From NCBI GenBank assembly GCA_036897485.1, contig JAYMTF010001987.1:1-20231 (forward strand): DNA of 20,231 nt, written 5' to 3'. Below the pieces are notes generated by a model. It was given only the letters and a program-made list of their open reading frames with translations. It did no database searches and was not told the DNA's origin. A program made the translations under genes and the position numbers. The stretch is from Pelargonium nanum. Its lineage: Eukaryota; Streptophyta; Magnoliopsida; Geraniales; Geraniaceae. The stretch's first letter is position 1; every line of letters begins with the position of its first letter. Positions 1 through 8,856 of the stretch are shown in pieces.

Positions 1-88
1 TTTGGTTCGCCAGTCGTCCGTGCCAGGTCTACGAGCCATTGCTCAGAAGATGGAGGAGGACGCAGCTATTTTTGATGGCCAAAACTAG
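1..88 (+). CDS. Lachrymatory-factor-synthase-like protein, C-terminal end (partial)
   Basis: The window opens inside a reading frame (codons start at base 2) that runs 28 codons to TAG at 86-88. Its end, with GLRAIAQKMEEDAA, lines up with the C-terminus of the complete gene at 2789-3399 (GLEVMSKRMEDAA), and the preceding residues align as LVRQSSVP against FVSQVYEA. This is the amphipathic C-terminal helix of the polyketide-cyclase/Bet v 1-like fold. The rest of the gene lies to the left of the window. I infer a tandem paralog on the same strand. One extra codon relative to the downstream copy is the only indel seen. The frame looks intact as far as it goes, but the rest cannot be judged. Confidence 0.7.
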   Translation, partial: LVRQSSVPGLRAIAQKMEEDAAIFDGQN

Positions 89-437
89 CTGTCTTTGTTT
101 TCTTGTAAGTGTGTTGCTTTTGCTTGTTTGCATAGGATTATTTCATCCATATTTATCGATTGTAGGTTAACCGTGAAGCCAGAATGTTCTACCAAATTGA
201 GTAAAAACATGTTTCTTTCAATGTTGGAGGTCGACCATATCACATATGAGTCTACCGAATGAAGGTTGACATTGAAACTCATATAACCTTCATTATTTCT
301 CTTCCTTTCCATACCTAATCAAGGTTACACTACAAGCCACAATTTTTTTATGATTTTTAACGTAGATGATCTTTTATAATTTGTGGATAGTGGGAAGAAG
401 TAACTAATTTATGTATTCATACGCCAAGACTTGAAAA

Positions 438-605
438 AAAATATATATTTTTAATCAGCAACGGGACATTATATTCGAAGTAACAATCTTACTCACTTTT
501 TAAAGGGAGGGTGACTCTAAACCCTACCGTCGACAACGAGGCTCGAACTTGAGACCTCAGAGGGAATACAAAGTGTTTTAATCACTTGGCCCAACATGTT
601 TTGGT
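438..605 (-). mobile_element. tRNA-derived SINE, copy 1
   Basis: On the minus strand this reads as a tRNA-like SINE. A degenerate A box (TGGGCCAAGTGA, plus-strand 582-593) is followed by a B-box-like AGTTCGAGCC (540-549) and ends in an A/T-rich tail at the low-coordinate side. It is bracketed by a perfect 12-bp direct repeat, AAGACTTGAAAA, at 426-437 and 606-617, the expected target-site duplication of a retroposon. The paralogous site in copy B (about 1935-1955) lacks it. It matches the copy at 12621-12832, with an internal deletion relative to that copy. Confidence 0.85.
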
Positions 606-733
606 AAGACTTGAAAATATTAGACTTTTTGAGTCTAGAGCACTCCAGACTCACATGATCTTCAAGAAATTTAGCACACAAGCAAATGTAGCACATGTAA
701 GAGGCGTATAGAATAGTGATCAATATTTTTATA

Positions 734-904
734 CTCCCTCCGTCCCAAAATGAATGTTCTATTTCTATTTTTTGCAAAAATTAAGGATTACAAGATAATT
801 GAATGTGTTTTCAATATTACCCTCACTTTTCCACCTACATGCACACCCCATGTGCAGCGCATAAGTGATAAGGGTAATATGAGAAAAACAATGAAATAAT
901 AGCC
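734..904. mobile_element. Stowaway/mariner-like insertion with one recognisable end
   Basis: TA is followed by CTCCCTCCGTCCCAAAATGAATGT, the well-known terminal sequence of plant Stowaway/mariner elements. The segment is absent from the duplicated copy at about 2064-2075, where the flanking sequence (CAATATTTTTATA... and ...TTGAGAAC) continues directly. A TA dinucleotide also follows the right edge (905-906). No matching inverted end (GGGACGGAGGGAG) is seen, so the element is truncated, badly decayed, or has its right edge placed wrongly. It has no coding capacity. Confidence 0.6.
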
Positions 905-1311
905 TAAAAATTGAGAACAAAATGCATTAAAAATAGAGAAGAAATAACAAGACAATGCAAAACTCAAATTCCAACCTCCATTATATTTATCAATGTGAAA
1001 CTTATTTCACTCAATTCAACATGATTTGAACATAATCTTCAATCGTTATACAAATTAATTTGGTTCATATTAACCATTAAAATTAATTTTACTCTCGGAA
1101 AACCTTCTCTATAAACATCGACAACATTCTCCACTTCGTCAGAGTGATATAAAATTCGAGGCTAGCATTCTGAATTATGCTTGTAGGCATAAATGTAGAT
1201 CAATAATTGCATTATTGTCGCAGAGTCAATGGCTCCATCCATTTTATATCAACATAGTGCATGTGCAACCAATCCTTTTCTTACGAAAATTTTGCTTCTC
1301 AACAAATGAAT

Positions 1312-1410
1312 GTCACAACTCTATACTTTATACACCAAATTTTAAAACATCAACAAAAAAAAATAAACTTTTTATAAATTCCCATTAAAACATTAGTTAA
1401 CAAATTGCAA
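1312..1410 (+). repeat. Short repeat also found downstream of the complete LFS-like gene
   Basis: This ~100-bp stretch (TCTATACTTTATA... CTTTTTATAAATTCCCATTAAAACATTAGTTAACAAATTG) aligns with 3958-4056, which lies 3' of the complete LFS-like gene. It is not present at the end of copy B. The arrangement is what would remain if a gene copy between base 1320 and this segment had been deleted. Confidence 0.75.
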
Positions 1411-1413
1411 CGG

Positions 1414-2634
1414 TTTTCTTGTAAGTGTTGTGTTGCTTGTTTGCATAGGATCCTTGAAATTTCCGTGTTTATGCTGATTTTAAGGTTAAATGTATGTGCT
1501 AAATAAAACTTTTTGTGTTAAATTTTGAGAAATTAAATTGTTTGATAAAACTGTACGAAAGTATATGCGTAATTTTAATTTACTAAATTGTCATTAGGTG
1601 TATATATATGAGTAATGAATTAGGATAAAAAGTGAAACAGACCAATATACATTTGAATCTATAAATTGTAGGTCAATAGTGAAACTAGAATGATTTACCT
1701 CACAGAGTAAAAACATGTTTCTTCAAATGTCGATTGGAGGTCGACCATATCACGTATGGGTCTACCGAATAGAGGTCGACATTAAAACTAGAACAGTGTA
1801 CCACATACCTTCCTTATTTTTCTTCCTTTCCATACCTAATGAAGGTTACACTACAAGCCACAAAATTCTTATGATTTTTAACTTCGATTAACCTTATATA
1901 ATTTGTGAATATTGAGAAGAAATAAATAATTTATGTCACGCAATATAAGAAACCTTTTGAGTTTAGAGCACTTCAAATTTACACGATCTTCAAGAAATTT
2001 CACACATACACGCAAGTGTTGCACATGTAAGAGGCATTAAAAATCGTAATCAATATTTTTATATTAATTATTTTACTTTGAGAACAAAAAAGGTGCACTA
2101 AAATTAGAGAACAAATAATAAGACAATGTAAAACTCAAATTTCAACCTTCATTGTATTCAAGTAAAACATTAGATTTTGTTATGTTTATGTAATTATGTT
2201 TGTTGTTTAATTCTTTATTTGTTCTTAGGTGTCGTATAAATAGCGTGAGTGGCCAATTGCCATAATCTTAGGGTTAGGGCATAGCCATGTTCGATCAATT
2301 GTCATGAATGCATGTATATCATTATAAGTAGCATTTTCACATTATAGTTAACATTGTGAAACTTATTTCGCTTAGTTCTACATGATTTGAACACAATCTT
2401 CAATCATTAAATTTACACTTTGGTTCATGTTAAACACTGGAATTAGTTTTACTTTAACAATCGGATCGAGAATCTTCTTTGTAAATCGATAACCTTCCCT
2501 ACTTCGTCATTATCAGAGATAAAATTCAAGGCTCGCATTCGGAATTATGCTTGTAGGCAGAAATGTAGATCCATAATTGCAATCCTTAATTTTCCTACCA
2601 AACTTTTGCTTCTCAACAAATGAATGTCACAACT
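1414..2634 (+). repeat. Right copy (B) of the duplicated flanking unit, upstream of the LFS-like gene
   Basis: Second copy of the unit at 98-1320, lacking the SINE and the Stowaway-like insertion. It carries its own extra ~180 bp at about 2160-2345, between TTCATTGTATTCA and CATTGTGAAACTTATTTC, where copy A runs straight through. It ends about 110 bp before the TATA box of the LFS-like gene, so it is the distal promoter region of that gene. No credible coding sequence was found in it. Confidence 0.88.
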
Positions 2635-2740
2635 TGACATTAAACAATACACAACAAACCTGGTTGCTTATTACTCTACAGACTCTGATGCCTTAAAATA
2701 ATCTAAATTAATCAACAAATAGACCTGATATGCTCTTGCA

Positions 2741-2746
2741 TATAAA
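2741..2746 (+). promoter_or_regulatory. TATA box of the LFS-like gene
   Basis: TATAAA in the context GCATATAAACCCATC lies 43 bp upstream of the ATG at 2789. Transcription would then start near 2770 and give a very short leader. Confidence 0.6.
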
Positions 2747-2788
2747 CCCATCTAAACTCTACTCACTTACTCACTCACTTATAGGCCA

Positions 2789-3399
2789 ATGGATCAAAAT
2801 CAAACCTCAGTGCCCAACAAATGGGAAGGCAAGGTCTGTACCAAGCTTGAAAAAGCTTCAGCAGACCAAATCTGGGGGTTTTACAAGGATTTTTTCAATA
2901 TCCAAAAGTGGCATCCAGGCATAGCCAGTTCCAGTGGCGTCAGCGGAGTTAACGGTCAGTCTGGCTGCATCAGGTATGTTAGTAGAGTAGGCCTAAGACC
3001 CTATTAAAGTTTCGTACTTATGTTTGTATGTAGTTATTGCGTACCCACTAGATCTTTATAAAACTCTAATGAGGTCTTGTTCCTACTATACTAACAAGGT
3101 ACCTTAACTTTGCCCCTCCGGGAGGCGGGTGGGCCAAGGAGAGACTTGCGGCCGTGGATGACAAGGAACGGTTTCTGAGTTATGAGATACTTGAAAATAC
3201 TATTGGATTTGAGTCATACGTGTCGACATTGAAGATTGTGGAAGATGGAGACGGGTGCTTGATCGAGTGGGGTTTCAGCATGGATCCGGTGGAAGGGTGG
3301 GCACTGGATGATTTTGTGAGCCAGGTCTATGAGGCTGGCCTGGAGGTCATGTCTAAACGGATGGAAGATGCAGCTCTTGGTGTTGCAAGTTGCAACTAG
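2789..3399 (+). CDS. Lachrymatory-factor-synthase-like protein (polyketide cyclase / Bet v 1-like, START superfamily)
   Basis: Two exons, 2789-2973 and 3099-3399, with a 125-nt intron (CAG|GTATGT ... AACAAG|G, phase 2), give a 161-aa protein, normal for this family. The join restores GCIRYLNFAPPGG across the junction; an unspliced message stops after RYVSRVGLRPY. Landmarks are KWEGKV near residue 11, WHPG (41-44), GCIRY with Arg62, WAKERL with Glu76, a SYEILEN strand and the C-terminal helix LDDFVSQVYEAGLEVMSKRM. In onion lachrymatory factor synthase an Arg and a Glu at the equivalent places are catalytic; both seem kept here. Onion-type chemistry should not be assumed: such proteins are widespread in plants that make no lachrymatory factor, and most bind unknown small ligands. 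There is no signal peptide, so the protein is presumably cytosolic. The ATG follows a TATA box by 43 bp. A paralog ends at base 88. Confidence 0.9.
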
Positions 3400-5100
3400 T
3401 TAATTTCATTTAATTGTTTGTTTCTCTGTTTGTTACCTTGACGGTCTTTAATGTGCATCAGATTATGGTATCCCTCTTAGCGTTACTACACGAGTTAAGT
3501 GTAGAGTTAACAATTTGTATCTGAATATAAAAACATTCGACTGTATGTTTGGACTGTTTTCGTACTTTGGTTTGAGTCTTCTAGACAGTTTACATAACAA
3601 ATAACAACAGAGCAATGTGCAAATCCAGCCAAATAAAGCCCACAATTTCCTGATTCAAATAATGTCAATTTTCATACAAAGCCCTTATTGATTTTGGTTT
3701 AAAGTTTAAACTATCTATGCAAGTTCGAACGAATTCGGTTCTTACTTCATGTAGAGAAGATATTTAGTCAAAAAAATTTTGATTGTTCGAATACCAAAAA
3801 ACAACTTTCAGTCATTTAGCTATAAGAAGTTGGAGATTTTTGCACTAGCTCTTGCAATTCATACGAGTGTTTCACGGTCAAAAAGAAAACAGGGCATCGC
3901 AAATCCACCCTTGATTTATTTTCGTAAGACTTCGTTATAATAAAATCTTCGTCGGTAACAACTAAAGTCTATACTTTGTATCCCAAATTTGAAAACCCCA
4001 ACAAGGAATCTTTTTATAAATCCCAATTAAAACAATAGTAAGTTAACAAATTGTAATGTTGTTGATAATATATAGGAAAGGCTTTGTGTGTATATTCCAC
4101 TTTCATGTATAATGTAGTGGAGGTCTTTAGGAAGATTCCTATACACAAGACTGTTCTTTTCCTTCCAAACTTCCCATATTCTTGAACACGCCTTCTTATT
4201 CAAAAGCTATCTTGCTTTTTAATGCCTATAGTTTTGTTATATTAATTAAACATTATAAATGTTGAGTGATGAATTTGTATATCATAATTTGATACTCCCT
4301 ACTTTAGGTCCCTCTTGTCATTTTAGGATTTAATAGTCTTTTAGCTTTTAATTAAACAAACTATTTTCACGAATAGATTTATCAAATAAATACCAAATCA
4401 TGGCCTTTTCAAAGCATGAAGTACAGTACAAAATATTTAACTATCTAAGATTTGTTTGAATTGTCTACGTTGTTTGCGACAAATGCACGAGAATATTTCA
4501 AAAAAATTATCAAAATTGAAATTCAAAATACAAAATTATGAATTTTTTTTCATATTTGTCTATTTTTTTGCACTTTTATTATGAATGCATAATTGAAAAA
4601 TCTCAAATTTTGTATATAAATAATTAATATTTAATTTTTTTAAGATGCAATTATATTTTTAATGAATTTTTTTACGAACACAAATCGAATATCAAATAAC
4701 AAAATTATGATTTTTTTTCTTTATTTTTATCATATAAAACTATAAGGGCATCAACGACTCTTTGATGTATCAAACTGGCTCTTTTTTTTTGGGTACTTAC
4801 AAGCTGAGGAAATGAGATACTGGGTACCTCTAGCTCATTTTTTATGGCTCATAATCATAAGCTTATAAACATCTTTAAATTTACGAAACAAGTAACTCAA
4901 AAAAAAATGTTTTATTGCTCATAATTCTTATAAGCTTAGACAAACAGACGTTGTGTAAGAGAAATCTAGTGGAAACCATAAATACTCTAATATTATATTC
5001 GGTGTGTGGAAAACAAAGGCGTTAATTAACAAAATAAAGTCAATACGTTTTTGCGTCTTCTACATTTGTCGACACATGCAATGCAACCAAATAAAAATAA
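3400..5100. other. AT-rich intergenic region
   Basis: No coding sequence is supported. The first ~150 bp are probably the 3' UTR of the LFS-like gene. Bases 3958-4056 repeat the segment at 1312-1410. At 4291-4330 ATACTCCCTACTTTAGGTCCC weakly recalls a decayed Stowaway-type end, but no partner is visible. The rest is A/T-rich spacer with homopolymer runs. Confidence 0.7.
3958..4056 (+). repeat. Third flank fragment of the LFS cluster
   Basis: Matches 1312-1410 over about 100 bp (AGTCTATACTTTGTATCCCAAATTT ... TTTTTATAAATCCCAATTAAAACA ... GTTAACAAATTG). It lies about 560 bp 3' of the LFS-like stop codon and is read as the conserved 3' flank of a cluster unit. Confidence 0.75.
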
Positions 5101-5102
5101 AA

Positions 5103-5269
5103 CACGTGATATAATAACGAGTTGAACAGGTCTCGAGAAAATTCCGAAAATACGAGTCACGACTCACGAGTCGTCGTCAGTGAAGAGGACTGAGTCAGTG
5201 AGTCGAGTAGACAACGCTTTGCTCTGCCTCTTGCATTGATTACAATTTACAAGTGGTGTGCGCTATAAA
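5103..5269 (+). promoter_or_regulatory. JAZ gene promoter: G-box, bZIP-like cluster, TATA box
   Basis: A perfect G-box CACGTG lies at 5103-5108, about 360 bp before the ATG. Jasmonate-responsive JAZ genes are known targets of MYC2-type bHLH factors that bind this motif, which closes a negative feedback loop; its use here is inferred. Bases 5153-5207 hold several GAGTC/GACTC half-sites, including the palindromic GAGTCACGACTC and TGAGTCA (5191-5197), typical of bZIP sites. TATAAA sits at 5264-5269. The leader to 5461 is CT-rich. Confidence 0.6.
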
Positions 5270-5460
5270 GCTACTGTGAGAAACACATTTCTTCTCTAAC
5301 AAATCTCTCTTCTCTATCATATGAACCTCGTGTTTTTCCTTTATAACACAACCATTTCTCATCCCCAGATTCACTTCCTGATTGATTTAAAATCTCCCAT
5401 TCTCTTCTTCAATTCTCACATTTCACATTTCGATCGATCGAGATAGCGAAGTTGGAGACG

Positions 5461-7392
5461 ATGTCGAGAGCGGCTGTGGAGCTCGATTTCTTCGGATTGG
5501 AGAAGGCCAACGCCTCCGCCTCCAAATCTCAGTTCCAAATTTCTCCATCGCCAGAGAAGCTCCCGAGGTCTGTAACTGTTACTTATTTCTCTTCTGATAT
5601 CTGTGATTTGTGTGGTGTGTTGTGCTGAGTTGTATTGTTGATTTGTGTGTTCAGGAATTCAAGGATCCATCTCTAAGATCGATCCTCAACTTCTCAAAAC
5701 TGTGATTGAATCTGGCTCTGTTAACGCACCGAAAGGAGACCAGATTCTCCTTCCGGCTCTGCCGGTCTACAATCCTGCTCCGAGGCACGCTGTCTCCGAG
5801 ATTTCTGCCGATTCGGCTCCTCTGACGATTTTCTACAACGGAGTCGTCACTGTTTACGATGTCCCTCGCGATATGGTGTGTTCATTGTTCCAAATTAACT
5901 CGAATGCGAATTGAATTTCAATTTCCTTAGGATGTTCATTGTTTAGACGATTTATGGTGGAAATTTTTGTGTGTAGGCGGAAAGTATCTTGAAACTGGCT
6001 GTGGAAGGTGGAGGAAAGGCCGTGGAATCGGCGGATCCGAAAGTTGCAACTCCGTCTACCGACCAAAAGCAGCTTCTGCAGTCTCTCAACAATGGAGGTC
6101 GGTGCATCATTTATTTATTTATATTTTTCTTGTGACTGTTTTGTTTGTATTTGTGATTTGGAGGGAAATGGAGATGCATTTTTCTAAGAAATTGATGTGT
6201 ACTGCAGATCTGCCAATTTTTCGTAAGAGATCACTGCAGAGATTTCTGGAGAAACGCAGAGAGAGGTAATTAATAATTACAACTACACGTTTTGTTTTTG
6301 TTTTGTTGGAAGAGAAATTAATTTAGCGGTTATTTTCTGTGGAACGCATATATTTGAATTTCAAGAGCTTCCAAAATAACAATTTCCATGATTTTTTTTT
6401 TTTGAAATAAACAATTTCCATGATTTGGTTTGGTGAAAATTGCCAAATTGGAAGAAATTAACGAACATTTCCTAGTGATATTTTTCTAATCCAATCATAT
6501 AATGTGAAACCAACAAGATTATATTATAGTAGTTGGGAAATCATTTCAATCTTAAATTTAATTTTCTTTTTTATATTCATAGTTATCTTGGAGAAAAAGA
6601 ATTTTGTGACGTCATTATTTAGCACGTGGGAAAACGTAAGGGAACCCAAGACAGGAGTAGAGTAGTGTTCTGTTTGGTGGACCACGTAGCTTTCTTGGAA
6701 TGAAGTAAAGAGGATATATCTTTTGTTTTTGTTTTTGTTTTGTTGGGTGGGTTCTATCCATTTTCGAGCTCGTACTGTCCTCTCTGTTGGGTAGATAAAT
6801 TGACCCCATAGCTAAAGGCAACACGGTTTTGACTAGAATGTCGCAACTATTGCAAATCAAGCAAATGTTTTTAGTGTTTTTTTGGGTCAAAAGTTGTTTG
6901 TTAGTAAACGGAATCCGTTAGCTACTGTTTACGTGTAATATTATATTTGACGGATTCAATTTGTGGGTTTAACAAAATGTCCTGACTTGACACGATTTTT
7001 GAAAACATTTGGATTGAATTGACGATATTGGATAAACTTTTAACTAAATTAACTTGATTGGTATTTCATGAACTAAATTCGCACATTTTGTATAATTTAG
7101 TAAATAAATATGTTTATAATTCAAAATTTTTTGAAGTAGACAATTCAAACACGTCTTTATTTATTGCCAAACAGTAGTCATACTCTACAAGGCATAAAAT
7201 TTAGAATTAGAAACACGTTTTCACCTACATACTACTGTTAGGCAAGTCAAGTCTCCACATTGATATCATATATATCTTCTTTGTTTTCTTTTTAGATTTA
7301 TTGTATCATATCAATTATCAAGTGTAATAACAAGTATATTTGATACGTTTTGCAGGTTGACGTCGGTGTCACCATATGCTTCTCCTCTCTAA
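5461..7392 (+). CDS. JAZ jasmonate-signalling repressor, JAZ10/TIFY9-like, apparently frameshifted in exon 1
   Basis: Five exons: 5461-5567, 5655-5875, 5977-6097, 6208-6265 and 7356-7392, all with GT-AG introns. Exon 1 encodes MSRAAVELDFFGLEK; exon 2 has IQGSISKIDPQ and TIFYNG (5825-5842); exon 3 completes the TIFY/ZIM domain (AESILKLA); exons 4 and 5 encode the Jas motif (DLPIFRKRSLQRFLEKRRER, then LTSVSPYA). JAZ proteins repress MYC factors in the nucleus, bind NINJA through TIFY, and are degraded through COI1 by their Jas degron. Exons 2-5 are phase-consistent. Exon 1 is not: it is 107 nt where 109 is needed. From base 5540 the other frame reads FLHRQRSSRG and continues into IQGSISK, matching the KFLDRRRSFRDIQ segment of Arabidopsis JAZ10, so two bases seem missing around 5537-5542. 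As written, translation from the ATG stops at 5674-5676 after 42 residues. Repaired, the protein would be about 181 aa. A natural null allele and a homopolymer error are both possible. JAZ identity is sure; the JAZ10 subclade is likely. Confidence 0.87.
6266..7355 (+). other. Long Jas intron of the JAZ gene
   Basis: This 1090-nt intron splits the Jas motif after ...EKRRE(R), at the place known as the Jas intron in JAZ genes; the other three introns are 87, 101 and 110 nt. Retention puts an in-frame TAA at 6267-6269, immediately after the exon, removing the terminal X5PY part. The intron also holds TGACGTCA (6607-6614), a G-box CACGTG (6623-6628) and a 32-bp tandem duplication (6378-6393 and 6410-6425 share AACAATTTCCATGATT). 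No ORF in it is supported. Confidence 0.8.
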
Positions 7393-8640
7393 AAACGCGT
7401 TTACGGAAGAAATAAAAGAAGGAAGAATAAAAGATGTTGGGCGTTGAAACACGTGTTTGTTCATGATAATCTTTAGTTTTACAGCAGTAGAGGATGGCTT
7501 AGTTGACCACGTTTTAGAAATGGTTGTTGGGGTTGGGGTCTCCTTCCTCGCACTTTCCGTTGCTTCTTTTTTTCGTGGTTTTGTTGGCCATTTTTGTTTA
7601 TTTATTCACAATATCTTATGTACGATACTAACCTTGGGACAGCCACACATTTGTTATATTTTATGAATATATATTTTTCGTTATTAAATATTTTATTTCA
7701 ACACGTTTCTTTGTTTTTATTGTATAAAATAAATCAAGTTGGGTTGTCGGTCGGAAGTAGCATGAAGTGTGAACAAATGGTCAATTATTAGGATTAGATG
7801 GCACTGCAAGTATGTTTAATTGTTTAACGCATGAATGGAGGTGATGCTATAAAGCTACACCGACCTGCTTGGATCACGGGATCATGTTGGATGACCCACC
7901 CCCTTCAAGTCTATGATGGTTAATAGATACAAAAAGTCGTGATCTCATGGGAATTTTATGGTCAAATGCGAATATAGCTCATTGAATAACATTGGCCTAA
8001 CTAGCTGGTTTTGAAATCAATTCTATAATGAACTCCATTGGGTATATAAATGAAGTTTTTGAAAAATGAGTGACCAAGTTGTTTGGTAACAAAAGTAGTC
8101 AAATATATCAATTGGCTATTTTTGCACCAATACAATAAGTTGTCAATTAGTATTTAGGGAAGAGAATCAAGAGCCTCATGTTCAGTAAAACATGCATGCA
8201 GAGCTTCTTGAAAGTAATGCTCCTTTAACTCAGATCAATTTGTCATAATATAGTATGTTTATTTTCTTGCCTACGTGTCTAGGTAAGTTTTCTAGAAATG
8301 CTTAATGTTCAAGGTGTTTGAAGGGCGCCAACGTTGGCAAGTGTTTGTATTCTATACGCAAGGTAGCCCAAGTCGACAAACCTTGGTTTATTGTTGGTGA
8401 TGTGAGATCTACTTTGGAGCCCACCTATTAGGTTCTTGAGTTTTAGCTCCCGGGTGTGCTAATTGTGGTGTCATGTAAGAGATTCTTTGTGATAGCACAT
8501 TAAACATTTTTTTATGTGAAGATCTTTATGCTAACACCCGATATGATCTCCTGAACATTTCTTAAAACGTGGAAAAAGAAGAAACCAATACGACATGACA
8601 TCGACACATCCTATCACAGATTCGTAAACCTTCAACACTT
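7393..8640. other. Intergenic region between the JAZ and SAM-domain genes
   Basis: The first few hundred bases are probably the JAZ 3' UTR and include a further CACGTG at 7450-7455. No coding sequence is supported. The only compact structure is a perfect 12-bp palindrome, GCCAACGTTGGC, at 8327-8338, in a slightly GC-richer patch (8310-8460) whose origin I cannot identify. Confidence 0.6.
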
Positions 8641-8646
8641 CTGGTT

Positions 8647-8704
8647 TGGGCTGTAAAATACCCACCACATCTGAATCCGACCCAAAAACTTGGCCCAAAG
8701 CCCA
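8647..8704 (+). promoter_or_regulatory. Site II-type promoter motifs upstream of the SAM-domain gene
   Basis: TGGGCT at 8647-8652, GGCCCA at 8692-8697 and AGCCCA at 8699-8704 form a cluster of TGGGCY (site II) elements 150-210 bp before the ATG at 8857. In plants such clusters, bound by TCP factors, are typical of broadly expressed housekeeping genes. No clear TATA box is seen, which fits that class. Confidence 0.5.
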
Positions 8705-8856
8705 ATCCAACGCAACAGATCGCTCATACATAATGATCCAAATTTTCATATTTTATTACATCCCTACCCTCTCCCTTATCCAACCGAACTCACTCTTCTC
8801 GGACTCGCGATTCACACTCTCTCCTCTACTCAGTACTCACTACTCGCACCACTCTA

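Larger units (their letters stand above)
98..1320 (+). repeat. Left copy (A) of a duplicated LFS-cluster flanking unit
   Basis: From TTTTCTTGTAAGT (98-110) to GAATGTCACAACT (ending 1320) this stretch matches 1414-2634 in the same order and orientation, at moderate divergence and with indels. Shared landmarks include GAGTAAAAACATGTTTCTT, GGAGGTCGACCATATCAC, CTTCCTTTCCATACCTAAT, GATCTTCAAGAAATTT and GAATTATGCTTGTAGGCA. Copy A carries two insertions missing from copy B, at 438-605 and 734-904. No gene is seen in it. The short ORFs here are not conserved in copy B. Confidence 0.88.

Noticed and set aside
4291..4330. Second Stowaway-type terminus
   Set aside because: Only ATACTCCCT plus a degenerate GGTCCC is shared; no partner end or insertion evidence.
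5967..6269. 100-codon open frame through JAZ exon 3, intron 3 and exon 4
   Set aside because: Its end is the real Jas exon, but the middle reads through a GT-AG intron and the first part is out of the JAZ frame.
7847..7862. GCTATAAAGCTAC repeated from the JAZ promoter (5262-5274)
   Set aside because: Thirteen shared bases in AT-rich DNA can arise by chance; flanks do not match and no gene follows.
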